Shown piece after piece: positions 1-9,198 of a DNA stretch of 64,000 nt. The stretch comes from CAIVAT01 sp964473485 (GTDB taxonomy: Bacteria > Bacteroidota > Bacteroidia > Bacteroidales > FEN-979). The stretch's first letter is position 1, and the number at the start of each line of letters is the position of its first letter. Both the position numbers and the translations under genes were made by a program. The DNA is taken from assembly GCA_964473485.1 (NCBI GenBank), contig CAYYPH010000010.1, positions 52,104 through 116,103 on the forward strand, read 5' to 3'. Under the pieces are notes generated by a model. The model was given only the letters and a program-made list of their open reading frames with translations, made no database searches and had not been told where the DNA came from.

Positions 1-5
1 TTCAT

Positions 6-1544
6 TTAGTCTCGTTGTAAAGAAGAATTATTTGTTTTTCTAATAGATCCTATTCGAGTAAGAAATGAATTATAAAGACTACTAATTTCTGACATAATCT
101 TGATCCGTTTGTTTAGAAGAATAAATAGGGGAATGTAAGCTATTATTACCATGAATAACATAACAAATGCTCTAATAATTATTCTACCAGGGAACCAATA
201 ATTTCCCATCCATTGAATAATAAGCATTAGAATAGTGGTATATACAAATGGAGTTATAACGTCTATCATGAACAAAAGTGCTTTTCGATTCTGTAGAAAA
301 ACATATTTTGCTGCAAGAGACAATATCGTTAATCCATAAAACGCAATAGCAAGAAATGATGAAAAGGCGACTCCAGAAATTCCCCAATCAATAGAAACAA
401 ATATATAACCGCAAAATATTTGAATCAGGATTGCTATTATTTGTATATAAATAACAACTCTCTGTTTCCTTTTTGCAATTAAGATTACATTCAGTATATT
501 ATTCGCTGTCAATATAATACTAAGAAAAAAGTAGCTTGGTACATATATGTAGAACGCTGGCAGACCAGGTAAATATTTATTCAAAAATAATTCAATAAAA
601 GGAGGTAGTCCAATTATTAAAAATGAAATAAGGATTACTATTAAGTAAGCAAATAAGATTGTCGGTTTCACCAGATACTTTTCAAGTGAAGGTACATAGT
701 TATTATTCTTTCCCATATCTTCCGCAATATGTGGTCCCATTGATGCTCCCGCTTGTGCTAAAAGCCCATATAAAGCAGACCCACCTAATGAAATTATGCC
801 ATAATATCCTAAAACCGCTACTCCCAATAATTTAAGAATTAATATGCGATCCAACGAGGTCATTAAGATACCACCCATTACGACAAGCAATATTGGGAAA
901 CCAAGTTTAATTATTTCTATTAATGCTGAAATAGATATTTTCTTTTTAAAACAATAATTTGATTTAGTTCTCCAAATAATCATAGTGATAAATGAAACCA
1001 TCAAGGCTCCCATCATAAATCCTGTCAAATTAAAAAAATAAGCAAGTGGTATTAATATCGTAAATGAAAGTATTCCGCGAATAATGAGGATTAGACTACC
1101 TGTTTTGAAATCCTTCAATAAACTTGTTTGAATACGACCAAAAAAAGTACTCTGCTGTTCTGATAATGTTAAGAAACCAACAATAGCCAACCCCATCCGA
1201 TATTGTGTAGAACCATTTTCCATCAATAATGCAAAAAAAAACATGAATATACCAAAAATAAACGAAAGAGTTGTCCATGCTAAATAAGCAGTATCCATAA
1301 TTTCCGCCGTACGTTTTTCATCGTTTGCCCCATGGTAAAATGGCAATCGGTTACTAATACCATACTCAATCCCTAAACTTGAGAAAGCGCCATACGATAG
1401 AAAAATCATTAAAGACAGCCAAATTCCGTAAGATTCCGGGTGAAGAAATCGCATGATAATGATGGTTTGCATCATCGTTAATATTTGCACAATTAATGAA
1501 GATATGTTCAGAAAAAAAGTATCTTTAATTATCTTTGATTTCAT
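6..1544 (-). CDS. Wzx-type oligosaccharide flippase
   Basis: A 512-residue polytopic membrane protein with about 12-14 hydrophobic segments and no soluble domain, typical in length and pattern of MOP-superfamily flippases (Wzx/RfbX). Such proteins move undecaprenyl-diphosphate-linked glycan units across the inner membrane. The ATG at 1544 opens directly into an amphipathic start and a first membrane helix, as in the family. It is the last gene of the minus-strand polysaccharide locus, downstream of the IS remnants at 1577-2481, so its transcription may depend on readthrough or an element-borne promoter. Family assignment rests on overall hydrophobic pattern and context; substrate cannot be read. 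A second flippase of the same class lies at 59701-61209. Confidence 0.85.
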   Translation of the reverse strand: MKSKIIKDTFFLNISSLIVQILTMMQTIIIMRFLHPESYGIWLSLMIFLSYGAFSSLGIEYGISNRLPFYHGANDEKRTAEIMDTAYLAWTTLSFIFGIFMFFFALLMENGSTQYRMGLAIVGFLTLSEQQSTFFGRIQTSLLKDFKTGSLILIIRGILSFTILIPLAYFFNLTGFMMGALMVSFITMIIWRTKSNYCFKKKISISALIEIIKLGFPILLVVMGGILMTSLDRILILKLLGVAVLGYYGIISLGGSALYGLLAQAGASMGPHIAEDMGKNNNYVPSLEKYLVKPTILFAYLIVILISFLIIGLPPFIELFLNKYLPGLPAFYIYVPSYFFLSIILTANNILNVILIAKRKQRVVIYIQIIAILIQIFCGYIFVSIDWGISGVAFSSFLAIAFYGLTILSLAAKYVFLQNRKALLFMIDVITPFVYTTILMLIIQWMGNYWFPGRIIIRAFVMLFMVIIAYIPLFILLNKRIKIMSEISSLYNSFLTRIGSIRKTNNSSLQRD

Positions 1545-1576
1545 TGTCTACAATATCCCCATTGATACGTAATTAA

Positions 1577-1955
1577 TTGATCCTTATCAATTCATTTTTT
1601 TGTTACGTGCTGATAGAGTGAATATTTAACACATGAAATAAGTTCATCCGGCAATATGCCCGAATAAGAAAATATAAAAGTTCCTGTTGTTTTATTCTCA
1701 TCCATTTCATCATATTGTAAGCAGCCGCTGCCATTAATGTGTTGATTTGGTCTCCGGCCGTGCCTTTCAGATAGTTCCTGCGCATCCTGTAGTCATGCTT
1801 CAGGTGTGAGATCAGGCCTTCAATGCCGGCACGCGACCGGCACCTCAGTTCCCTTTGCTTTTTCTTGTAATAGCTTTCCTTTTTCCTTGGACTGGGCATG
1901 ACAACTTCGGTACTGCTGATCTTTACCTGTCCCTTGTAACCGCGGGCAAAAATGG
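1577..1955 (-). mobile_element. IS5-family remnant (transposase 3' end and one terminus)
   Basis: This is the 3' fragment of the element present in full at 3754-5223 and 11061-12532. It keeps the terminal TTGATCCTTATCAATT and the last roughly 100 codons of the transposase (1603-1899, including the catalytic-Glu region GIEGLISHLKHDYRM). Similarity to the complete copies fades at about 1945-1957, where it runs straight into the IS1595-type remnant. Residues that differ between the full copies (RSRAGIEG, HDYRMRRN) match the copy at 11 kb, so it descends from that lineage. Everything upstream in the transposase, including the first catalytic Asp, is missing, so it cannot transpose by itself. Confidence 0.85.
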
Positions 1956-2481
1956 GATTGATTCTACCATAACTCCGACGTTCTGCTGGCGTTGGCTCCC
2001 CTTGCCACGTTTTAGTTTTTTTCGACTGTTTTCGGATGTGGCAATTTCAAAAAAGCCTTCGTCAAACTCGATCATTCCTGAAAGCGAATATGAATCATCC
2101 CTTTTGCCCATCAAAACTCTGATTCGGTGCATAAGACCACACCGTCATGTATCTTTTATATCCAAGTTGTCGTTGCATCTCACAGGCTGACAGGCCTTTC
2201 CTGATTGCTGTCATAAATAAAACAGCCAGGTACCAGGTTCTGAAAGAAAGGTTCGAATTTTCTATTACTGTTCCGCTTCTTAACGTAGTTCGAAAATGAC
2301 AAGATTTACATTCAAACTGCCACTTAGATTTAAGCCAGTAATGATTGGTTCCCACGCATTTCTTGCAGGTAATACCCTGCCTGATACGGTAATCTCTATA
2401 ATGCTCTTTGCACGCGATCTCATTGGGAAATCGTTCTAAAAAATACAGTGTATTCATCCCGTTTTTCGTACAAAGAAACAT
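1956..2481 (-). pseudogene. IS1595/ISXO2-type transposase, frameshifted and truncated
   Basis: Two reading frames together resemble an ISXO2-like transposase. The first (about 2481-2130) begins FLERFPNEIACKEHYRDYR and carries a zinc-ribbon CKKC...CKSC. The second (2132-1956) continues with MHRIRVLMGKRDD and the DDE-start motif IEFDEGFFE. The break is a frame change just after TVWS at about 2132, consistent with a net change of one base in the frame. The C-terminal half, with the remaining catalytic residues, is replaced by the IS5 remnant. The stretch 2482-2578 after it holds no gene. The family call is from the N-terminal zinc ribbon plus the DEGFFE block; the exact IS name is unknown. Confidence 0.75.
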
Positions 2482-2578
2482 TTTGACTACGCCAAACTAT
2501 GTCGTGGTGTACAATTGTGATTAATCAAATAAAATAATCCCTACTTTGTTTTTTTCCTTTCGATCTGTCAAAGTAGAA

Positions 2579-3742
2579 TTAAGTATTTATCCGTTTTTTA
2601 TGGAATTCTAAAACAATATTTTCAATCTCTTTTAATGCTTCATAATCTACCGAAACGCCATTTTTCTCCAACTCCATTGCTGCTGAGATCAGGGATTTGG
2701 ATAAACCATTATAATGGGTTGAACTTAGCCTAGATCTTAGATCCCTATAGAATTTCAATACGGGACGCATACAATTCAGAACATAAAAGGATAAATATTT
2801 CTTTAGAGCCGGTTTGGTTTTTTCCCTCAAGACATTTGACAATCCTGATGAACATCGACTTATTGATAATTCAGCATAAGCATTCATTGCTCGTTCAACC
2901 TCACCCGATACAATTTCAGGATCTCTGCCATCGGTTTTCGCTAAAGTTTCGGATGTAATTTTCAAGAACTCCTCCCTGGCCTCTCTTTTTTCAGGAGAAG
3001 ACCACCATAAATGAAATTGATTTTTTATGTCAAGGGAAATATCCTCGTTAGGATGTTGCAAATGGCCTGCAGTTTTGAGAATATTTTCAGATGAACGCAT
3101 CCAGTGCAAATAAGGCAAAACAACGCTTTTACCAAAATAACAAATTGACAACTCAAACTGCAGCTCACCAATGGCATAAACCGGAAACTCTTTTTCAACA
3201 AACGCTTTGAAAGAATTCACCCACACTTTAGATCTCACAACTGAATAAATTGTTGTTGCAGCATATTTTTTCAAATGATTATACATCCGGCTCGCTGCAT
3301 TGGAGTTGTTGATTTCATACCCTTTATGATTCGGATAAACAAGATATCCCTGTACGATGCCATCATGATTTATTCCAAAGCCCATGGCTCTCCCCATGCA
3401 AGCAACATAATCAGGTCTGGATTCAAGCCATTCAATGCTTTTATAAAGTGAACTCGGTATATGAAATTCATCATCGCTTTGAAGCGCTACATATTCGCTA
3501 TCAATCAAATTTAAAGCCCTTCCAAGACGATTTACCATATTTCCCGGAATATGATAATACGCTATGTTTGAATTAAAATTACTCAGTTCACCGGCAGGTA
3601 TTGATTCATTGCTCCCATCAAGAATAATTACCTGGGGCTCTCTGCCTGACCAATATTTCATCAACCTCAGTGCGAAGTCATGGCGATTATATGAAGGAGT
3701 TACGATAGTTAATTTATTAAGTAATGAAGAATTTCCTTTCAT
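2579..3742 (-). CDS. Glycosyltransferase, TIGR00180-like GT2 family
   Basis: 387 residues with a nucleotide-sugar GT-A fold start (LTIVTPSYNRHDFALRLMKY, residues 11-30), a strand ending IILDGSN, and QSDDEFH at about 114-120 as the metal-binding DxD-like motif. The architecture resembles the putative glycosyltransferase family TIGR00180, found in surface-glycan loci. It probably adds one sugar of the repeat unit on the cytoplasmic face of the inner membrane. It has no membrane segment. It is flanked by IS debris on the left and a complete IS5 copy directly at its start codon (element end at 3754), so any original promoter or upstream partner was displaced. Donor and linkage cannot be inferred. 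Confidence 0.75.
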   Translation of the reverse strand: MKGNSSLLNKLTIVTPSYNRHDFALRLMKYWSGREPQVIILDGSNESIPAGELSNFNSNIAYYHIPGNMVNRLGRALNLIDSEYVALQSDDEFHIPSSLYKSIEWLESRPDYVACMGRAMGFGINHDGIVQGYLVYPNHKGYEINNSNAASRMYNHLKKYAATTIYSVVRSKVWVNSFKAFVEKEFPVYAIGELQFELSICYFGKSVVLPYLHWMRSSENILKTAGHLQHPNEDISLDIKNQFHLWWSSPEKREAREEFLKITSETLAKTDGRDPEIVSGEVERAMNAYAELSISRCSSGLSNVLREKTKPALKKYLSFYVLNCMRPVLKFYRDLRSRLSSTHYNGLSKSLISAAMELEKNGVSVDYEALKEIENIVLEFHKKRINT

Positions 3743-3753
3743 TGGCTGTTTAG

Positions 3754-5223
3754 TTGATCCTTATCAATTCACTTTTTTTACGCGCTGATAGATTGAATAT
3801 TTAACACAGGAAATAGGTTCATCCGGGAATATGCCCGAATAAGAAAATATAAAAGTTCCTGTTGTTTTATTCTCATCCATTTCATCATGTTGTAAGCAGC
3901 CGCTGCCATTAATGTGTTGATTTGGTCTCCGGCAGTGCCTTTCAGATAGTTCCTGCACATCCTGTAGTCATGCTTCAGGTATGAGATCAGTCCTTCAATG
4001 CCGGTACGCGACCGGCACCTCAGTTCTCTTTGCTTTTTCTTGTAATAGCTTTCCTTTTTCCTTGGACTGGGCATGACAACTTCAGTGCTGCCGATCTTTA
4101 CTTGTCCTTTGTACCCTCGGTCGACCATGGCTTTCCGGATGATCCCTTGGGTAAATTCTCTCACCTGTTTCAGTTGTGGAGCCAGCGTATGTCCGTCATA
4201 CATGTTTCCTTCAACCGCCATGGCCCCCACGATGATCCCACTCTTGCGGGTGTATGCAAACGAACTCTTGTTGCCAAACTCATACGGCTTGTGCTCTTTT
4301 CCTTTGGCGATGCACAGAACCTTCGGCTCATGAATGCTGTAAATCTTCTCTTTGTCGTGCCGTTGCTGAACAAGCACCTTATAAAAGACATCGAATCTCT
4401 CGTAATATTCCTGCCTGGGAATGGGATTCAACTGGGTAACCAGGTCGTTGTAGATTTTGACAGCAATACGATGAAGCTTCTTCTGGGTGCGCATCAGCCG
4501 CTTGAAGTTCTTGGGTTTGCGGGCAAACCGCAGCTGATAGCGGAGCTTCTTGATTTCCCGGGTGTAGGTTCTCTTCAGCGTTATTCCCTCTGTCCTTGCA
4601 ATCCGCTTGCAGTGTTCGATCGTTCGCTCATAAAGCTTTCTATCCGTGGGATAGGTGATGTTCTTCTCCTGTACGGTGGTATCAACCCTGACTTCCTTCA
4701 CCTCCTTACGGATCATCTCTTCTCCAAACAGGTCAATGCTCTGCTTAAAGATCTTCTCCATGCCTTCTTTGCCAATTCTGTGGCGGAAATGAACGAAATC
4801 ACTCGGATCGAACGGATAACGGTATTGAAAATAGACCTCACCGCAAAAGTGCTGCCAGTAGGGAGAATCGAGATAACGTTCCATCACTGTTTCATCTCCC
4901 AGGTTGTACATCTGCTTCAGGAGCAGAAGGTCAACGATGGTCCTGATTGGAATCGACGGCCTGCCAACCGTTCCGTAAAGCGGAGCAAACTCTTTTTCCA
5001 GGTAATCCCAGTCAATCTGCTTTGCCAACAAGCCGAGTTTGTGCTCGGGATTAAGGAAACTGGCTAGGACAGTTTTGAACATTTTCAGCTGAGGCTGCTT
5101 CTCGATTTTTTTCATCATGATTTGCAGGGTTTTGAATAAAAGTACTCATTTCCCTGTATATTTGAACCATTTTTCACCCATATCTTATTAATATTCTGAT
5201 TGTTAATAATTATCAAGGATCAA
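3754..5223 (-). mobile_element. IS5-family insertion sequence, complete copy A
   Basis: About 1.47 kb, bounded by TTGATCCTTATCAATT on the left and AATTATCAAGGATCAA on the right, imperfect inverted repeats shared with the copy at 11061-12532. It carries one transposase gene. The flanks (tgtttag on the left, ccaactac on the right) show no clear target duplication, so one end may have been rearranged after insertion. The element separates a glycosyltransferase from a methyltransferase gene and lies in the same orientation as the surrounding genes. Confidence 0.85.
3778..5118 (-). CDS. IS5-family transposase (copy A)
   Basis: 446 residues, full length. N-terminal DUF772/InsH-like domain with VGRPSIPIRTIVDLLLLKQM and the FxYPFDPSDFVHFRHRIG block; then a DDE core in which the likely catalytic residues lie in VRVDTTVQEKN, MVDRGYKG and GIEGLISYLKHDYRM. 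A basic insertion between the first and second Asp is typical of this IS5 subgroup. It catalyses excision and insertion of its own element. It is intact and nearly identical to copy B; the middle of the gene appears identical while both ends differ by several substitutions, which suggests gene conversion. Start ATG at 5118 is the first of two Met codons. Confidence 0.9.
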   Translation of the reverse strand: MMKKIEKQPQLKMFKTVLASFLNPEHKLGLLAKQIDWDYLEKEFAPLYGTVGRPSIPIRTIVDLLLLKQMYNLGDETVMERYLDSPYWQHFCGEVYFQYRYPFDPSDFVHFRHRIGKEGMEKIFKQSIDLFGEEMIRKEVKEVRVDTTVQEKNITYPTDRKLYERTIEHCKRIARTEGITLKRTYTREIKKLRYQLRFARKPKNFKRLMRTQKKLHRIAVKIYNDLVTQLNPIPRQEYYERFDVFYKVLVQQRHDKEKIYSIHEPKVLCIAKGKEHKPYEFGNKSSFAYTRKSGIIVGAMAVEGNMYDGHTLAPQLKQVREFTQGIIRKAMVDRGYKGQVKIGSTEVVMPSPRKKESYYKKKQRELRCRSRTGIEGLISYLKHDYRMCRNYLKGTAGDQINTLMAAAAYNMMKWMRIKQQELLYFLIRAYSRMNLFPVLNIQSISA

Positions 5224-5227
5224 CCAA

Positions 5228-5989
5228 CTACTTAATTCGTCGCAAGAATGCCTTCGGCCAATAGGTGACACGCTCAGTAATTAGACCTTCATTAAAGGGA
5301 AAAGCTGGTTCTTCAAGTATGAAATCATTATTTTCTTTTAAAAAATCATTTACTGCAGTTTGCGGATTGTTCGTTATCCAATCAGGATTTGTTCGGGGTG
5401 CTCCAACAACTTCTTGCATAATACCATCACAAGCAACAATGTAAGAATCAATAGCTACGAATTCAGCATATGCAAACAATTCGGCTAATACATGTTCTCT
5501 AGTATGGTTTGAGTCCAATACCACTATACAACGTTCACCGGGATTTATTTTAGAACGTACTTTTGCAAGTGTAATTTCTTCTACTGAAGAACCTTCAATC
5601 AAAGTGATTCGGTTGTACATCTCATGAGTCTCAATGGCTTTCCTATTATGAGGACGAATTTCGATATCAACTCCTATCACATGACCTTTCGACATAGCAT
5701 TAAATACACTTGCGTAAAAAATAAGGCTACCCCCATGAGCAATACCAGTTTCGATTAATACATCCGGCCTTACTCGATATATAATTTCCTGAATTCGTAT
5801 CATGTCCTCAGGCAACTGTATTATGGGTCGCCCCATCCAGCTAAAACCGTATACATATTTTGTATCCCATCCACTCCTTAACCAAAGCTTACTTAGAATT
5901 TTAAAAGCTTCTGGAGTTCCAATTCTGATTTTTGATTCAGTTCCATCATTATTTGATCTATAAACAAAGTCATCTTCAATTCTTATCAT
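5228..5989 (-). CDS. Cephalosporin hydroxylase/CmcI-like SAM-dependent methyltransferase
   Basis: 253 residues resembling the CmcI/rhamnosyl O-methyltransferase family (PF04989): a conserved QLPEDM segment leading to the SAM-binding loop LIETGIAHGGS (about residues 95-105), then GVDIEIR and CIVVLDSNHTREHV, which supply the acidic SAM and metal contacts. In sugar loci these enzymes usually O-methylate a glycan residue, so I infer methylation of a sugar made or assembled here. It lies 25 nt upstream of the reductase gene in transcript order and directly downstream of IS copy A. Family confidence is good; the acceptor is not known. Confidence 0.8.
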   Translation of the reverse strand: MIRIEDDFVYRSNNDGTESKIRIGTPEAFKILSKLWLRSGWDTKYVYGFSWMGRPIIQLPEDMIRIQEIIYRVRPDVLIETGIAHGGSLIFYASVFNAMSKGHVIGVDIEIRPHNRKAIETHEMYNRITLIEGSSVEEITLAKVRSKINPGERCIVVLDSNHTREHVLAELFAYAEFVAIDSYIVACDGIMQEVVGAPRTNPDWITNNPQTAVNDFLKENNDFILEEPAFPFNEGLITERVTYWPKAFLRRIK

Positions 5990-6014
5990 GATATTATGTT
6001 AAGTTTTTTGCTAC

Positions 6015-6827
6015 TTAAATTACCACTGTGTTTTTATAATAATCAAGCAATGTTGGGAGTGTATCAATAAAATTTGAGGGATTAAAGTTAAATTCTTTCT
6101 TTATTCGGGAAACATCTATTTGTGGGAACTTATATGTGGGGGCTCCCTTTTCAAGAATTAACTTACAACCAGTTAATTTTATTAATGCGTCAGTTACTTG
6201 AGCATTTGAAATATTAATACCTGAGGCTACATTATATAACCAAAATTTACCCCCTAAAGCAATTTTTGGCAAAAGAGAAATAACATCCTCAAGAAGAATA
6301 TAATCTTTACTTGAACAAAGAGCTGATTGCAGTTTTATGGTCCCGGATAAGGCTTCTTTAATCATTAAAATTAAAAAATTCTTTGAATCAATATCAAAAC
6401 CAATTACATTTGAAATACGTGCAACCTTTATATTACTTCGCTTTGATGCCTTACACAGACACTCTCCTGTTAACTTCGATAAGTTATAAAGATCTAATGG
6501 CTCAGAAGGGTCAATAGCTATTTTCGAATTCTCTTTGCTTGAACGATTACGTGCATAAATTCGTGTAGAAGATAAATAAAGAAGGGATTCAAATTTTCCT
6601 TTTTCTAATATCTCTGCAAGAACTGAAATGTGAGATCTAACAGTGTCATAAGGTCGGCTGCGAAAATCGGCAGTCAACCCAATACAATAAATTACATGTG
6701 TGTGATTAATTTCAAAGAAACCACTTAAGTCATGTCCAAATGAATACACTTTATACCCTAGATTAATTAGAGATCGTACAAGATTTCTTCCAATAAAACC
6801 ACTCGCGCCAAGAACTGTAAACTCCAT
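6015..6827 (-). CDS. NAD-dependent epimerase/dehydratase (extended SDR)
   Basis: 270 residues with the nucleotide-binding glycine motif VLGASGFIGRNL (residues 5-16) and the catalytic triad pattern: SST at about 95-97 and YNLSK at about 133-137. It is shorter than 4,6-dehydratases and lacks their signatures, so a sugar-nucleotide C-4 ketoreductase or epimerase is more likely. In this cluster it could reduce the 4-keto intermediate left after RfbG, the 3,5-epimerase-like protein and the C-methyltransferase. The ATG at 6827 abuts the stop codon of the upstream acyltransferase (6828) with no gap, indicating translational coupling. Confidence 0.75.
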   Translation of the reverse strand: MEFTVLGASGFIGRNLVRSLINLGYKVYSFGHDLSGFFEINHTHVIYCIGLTADFRSRPYDTVRSHISVLAEILEKGKFESLLYLSSTRIYARNRSSKENSKIAIDPSEPLDLYNLSKLTGECLCKASKRSNIKVARISNVIGFDIDSKNFLILMIKEALSGTIKLQSALCSSKDYILLEDVISLLPKIALGGKFWLYNVASGINISNAQVTDALIKLTGCKLILEKGAPTYKFPQIDVSRIKKEFNFNPSNFIDTLPTLLDYYKNTVVI

Positions 6828-7310
6828 CTAACGCTGCCATATTTTAATTGCAGGGTTCCCTGCATAAATTCCAAAGGGAATACATTTCCCACGGACAAGA
6901 GAACCTGCACCAATAACGCACCCTTCACCAATAACAGTACCATCAAGTATAACACAATTAGAACCAATCCAAACATCCCTTCCAATCGTTATACCCTTAC
7001 CTGGTCGAAATCCCTGTTTCCAAAAAGGAACATTACGCCTTATATATTCATGTGATGTCGGTGATAAAGTACAATTCGCAGCAATTGCGACCCGTTCACC
7101 TATTTGAATGCCATTGCCGGTATATAAAACACAACCAGAATTAATCGTACTATATTTACCAATAATCACATCCCCTTTACCTCCAGCAGGTTTGATTTTT
7201 ACAAAAGAATCAATAACAACGCCTTCTTCAATGATTATGCGAGTTCCTCTAACTGAATCTTCAATATCTGATAGTTTAGAAATATTTGCAGAAGGATGAA
7301 TCTCAATCAT
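6828..7310 (-). CDS. Left-handed beta-helix acyltransferase (hexapeptide family)
   Basis: 160 residues of hexapeptide repeats ([LIV]-G-x4: VIIGKYSTI, IQIGERVAI, ITIGRDVWIG, GTVIGEGCVIGAGS), ending with the common GNPA motif. It matches LbetaH acetyltransferases related to WbbJ/Maa. I place the start at ATG 7310 (MIEIHPSA); a longer reading from 7337 would need a TTG codon and gives an unconserved lysine-rich leader. It probably acetylates a sugar of the repeat unit using acetyl-CoA. Its stop codon touches the start of the next gene. Acyl donor and acceptor are inferred only. Confidence 0.8.
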   Translation of the reverse strand: MIEIHPSANISKLSDIEDSVRGTRIIIEEGVVIDSFVKIKPAGGKGDVIIGKYSTINSGCVLYTGNGIQIGERVAIAANCTLSPTSHEYIRRNVPFWKQGFRPGKGITIGRDVWIGSNCVILDGTVIGEGCVIGAGSLVRGKCIPFGIYAGNPAIKIWQR

Positions 7311-7420
7311 GGTATTTTGATTTTTCTTTTTATACAAATCATCGTGCAGTCAATCTTCTGTTTTGATTGTCTTGCAACTAAACTTTTCTATAAATAGCAG
7401 CGTAAAAAGGACAATGGTCA

Positions 7421-8647
7421 CTAAAAAACTTTTAGAGAAGGAACGGCCACCACAAACTTTCCTCCCCATTCAAGTATATATGTCAACTGCTTAACTATTT
7501 CCTTTTGCAGATTCCAAGGAAGAATAACAATATAATCAGGCTTAATTGATTTTAGATGTGTTTCATTTACAATGGGAGTCCGGCTACCCGGCATGAATTT
7601 GCCCTGCTTTGCAGGGTTGCGATCGACAACAAAAGAGATCAAATCCGGTCGAATCCCTGCATAGTTCATTAATGTATTGCCTTTGGCAGCAGCTCCATAG
7701 GCGGCAATGGTTTTCCCCTGGAGTTTGGCATCAAGAAGAAAAACAAGGAAATCGTTTTTTAACTTGTTTACATGTTTCTGAAAGTCTTGATAATATTCTT
7801 TATGGTTCATGCCGGCAAAGGCTTCCCGATCAATGAGTTCGGAGACTTTCGTGCTAATTAGATGCTTACCAGTGTCCTTTCTCTGTGCGAACACTCTCAG
7901 GCTACCACAATGGGTTCCCAATTCCTCAACATCAAACACAGAAAGGCCATTTCTATCGAAAATCCGCACTACGGTAGTAAAAGAAAGGTAGGAAAAATGT
8001 TCATGATAAATGGTATCAAACTCGATATGATCGATGAGTTGCATCAAGTGTGGGAATTCAAAAGTCGCCACCCCATCCGGTTTGAGCAAAGTAGCAAATC
8101 CCGCCGAAAAATCGTTGATGTTGGGAACATGCGCCAACACGTTATTAGCTACCATCAAATCAGCCGGTTTTCCTTGTTCGGCTAACCTTTTTGCCAGACT
8201 TACACCGAAAAACTCCTCCAATGTTTCAATTCCCTTCATCCGTGCCGCGGCAGCAGTGCTGGCAGTAGGCTCAATCCCCAGACATGGAATACCTCGCTGA
8301 ATAACGTATTGTAATAAATAACCATCGTTTGAGGCTACCTCCACAACATGACTATCGTGGTTAAGCCCAAAGCGTTCAACCATGGCTTTGACATAATTTT
8401 CGGCGTGCGTCAACCAGATATCGGAAAAGGAGCTGAAATAGGCATATTCATCATTAAATAATTCTGCTGCCCTTGAATAGGCTTCGGCTTGAACAAGCCA
8501 GCATGACTCGCAAACAAGAACTTTCAATGGGAACCATTTTTCAGGGTGATGCATGGATATTTTGGTGAGGTAGGCATTTGATGGAGGAGCGCTTCCAAGA
8601 TCGATAAGCGTCAAAGAAACTTCCGCATGGCAATGACGACATTTCAT
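7421..8647 (-). CDS. Sugar C-methyltransferase (TylC3/NovU/TcaB9-like)
   Basis: 408 residues with the three-part architecture of C-methyltransferases for nucleotide deoxysugars. An N-terminal zinc-binding domain has Cys3, Cys6, Cys46 and Cys49 (PF08421). A SAM-binding domain has VVEVASNDGYLLQY at about 100-113. A C-terminal domain includes GTHCGSLRVF, the equivalent of the active-site HGGSLR loop, and AAYGAAAKGNTL. These enzymes methylate C-3 (or C-5) of a 4-keto-6-deoxy sugar. Its start overlaps the epimerase-like stop by 4 nt, so it is co-translated with rfbF, rfbG and that gene. I infer a CDP-linked branched 6-deoxyhexose. A 110-nt gap (7311-7420) separates it from the acyltransferase. Confidence 0.85.
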   Translation of the reverse strand: MKCRHCHAEVSLTLIDLGSAPPSNAYLTKISMHHPEKWFPLKVLVCESCWLVQAEAYSRAAELFNDEYAYFSSFSDIWLTHAENYVKAMVERFGLNHDSHVVEVASNDGYLLQYVIQRGIPCLGIEPTASTAAAARMKGIETLEEFFGVSLAKRLAEQGKPADLMVANNVLAHVPNINDFSAGFATLLKPDGVATFEFPHLMQLIDHIEFDTIYHEHFSYLSFTTVVRIFDRNGLSVFDVEELGTHCGSLRVFAQRKDTGKHLISTKVSELIDREAFAGMNHKEYYQDFQKHVNKLKNDFLVFLLDAKLQGKTIAAYGAAAKGNTLMNYAGIRPDLISFVVDRNPAKQGKFMPGSRTPIVNETHLKSIKPDYIVILPWNLQKEIVKQLTYILEWGGKFVVAVPSLKVF

Positions 8648-9198
8648 AATTTTATCCCAGTAAAAACCTTATTAATCAACGGATGCTTTTTGTCACGTTC
8701 TGAAATATCAGTGACTGGTAATGGCCAATAAACACAAACAGCTGGATCGTCAAATTTCACTGCCCCCTCTGCTGCTTTTTCATAGAATGCGGTATGAAGA
8801 TAAAGTAGTTCGCTGTTTTCATTCATCACCTGGAAACCATGTGCAAAACCTTCGGGGATTACCATCATTTTAGTGTTTTCAGGAGTTAACTCCTCGGCGT
8901 GCCATTGAAGAAATGTAGGAGACCCTTGCCGCAAATCAAGAGCCACATCCCATACTTTACCTTTCATACACCTGATTATCTTCATTTCAGCATGTGGTGG
9001 AGCCTGATAATGCAAACCACGAACAGCTCCAATGGACCGGGTAATAGAATGGTTTATTTGTAAGATGTGACGGTTATTGAGAATAGAAGAAAACTCCTTT
9101 TCACAAAACAGTCGCGTAAATGCTCCACGAGAGTCAACAATCGTGTTATTTTCAATCACAAAAAGTCCAAAGATTTTTGTTGCCCGTATTTTCATCAT
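8644..9198 (-). CDS. dTDP-4-dehydrorhamnose 3,5-epimerase-like (RmlC cupin)
   Basis: 184 residues of the RmlC family: RGAFTRLF, then GAVRGLHYQ with the catalytic His63, KGKVWDVALDLR, PEGFAHGFQV, and a tail KFDDPAVCVYWP equivalent to the usual NDP motif. It epimerises C-3 and/or C-5 of a 4-keto-6-deoxyhexose nucleotide, or only makes the enediol at C-3. Next to CDP-glucose 4,6-dehydratase and a C-methyltransferase, the substrate should be CDP-4-keto-6-deoxyglucose rather than dTDP-sugar. It overlaps both neighbours by 4 nt (ATGA). The second of the two N-terminal Met codons is an equally good start. Confidence 0.85.
   Translation of the reverse strand: MMKIRATKIFGLFVIENNTIVDSRGAFTRLFCEKEFSSILNNRHILQINHSITRSIGAVRGLHYQAPPHAEMKIIRCMKGKVWDVALDLRQGSPTFLQWHAEELTPENTKMMVIPEGFAHGFQVMNENSELLYLHTAFYEKAAEGAVKFDDPAVCVYWPLPVTDISERDKKHPLINKVFTGIKL

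Noticed and set aside
4030..5067. Long plus-strand frame opposite IS5 copy A (and its counterpart at 11339-12448)
   Set aside because: Antisense shadow of the transposase gene; present in both copies only because the copies are alike, without any family or start signal.
3740..5235. Target-site duplication for IS5 copies
   Set aside because: Copy A flanks do not match; copy B shows at best TA or CTA, too short to count.
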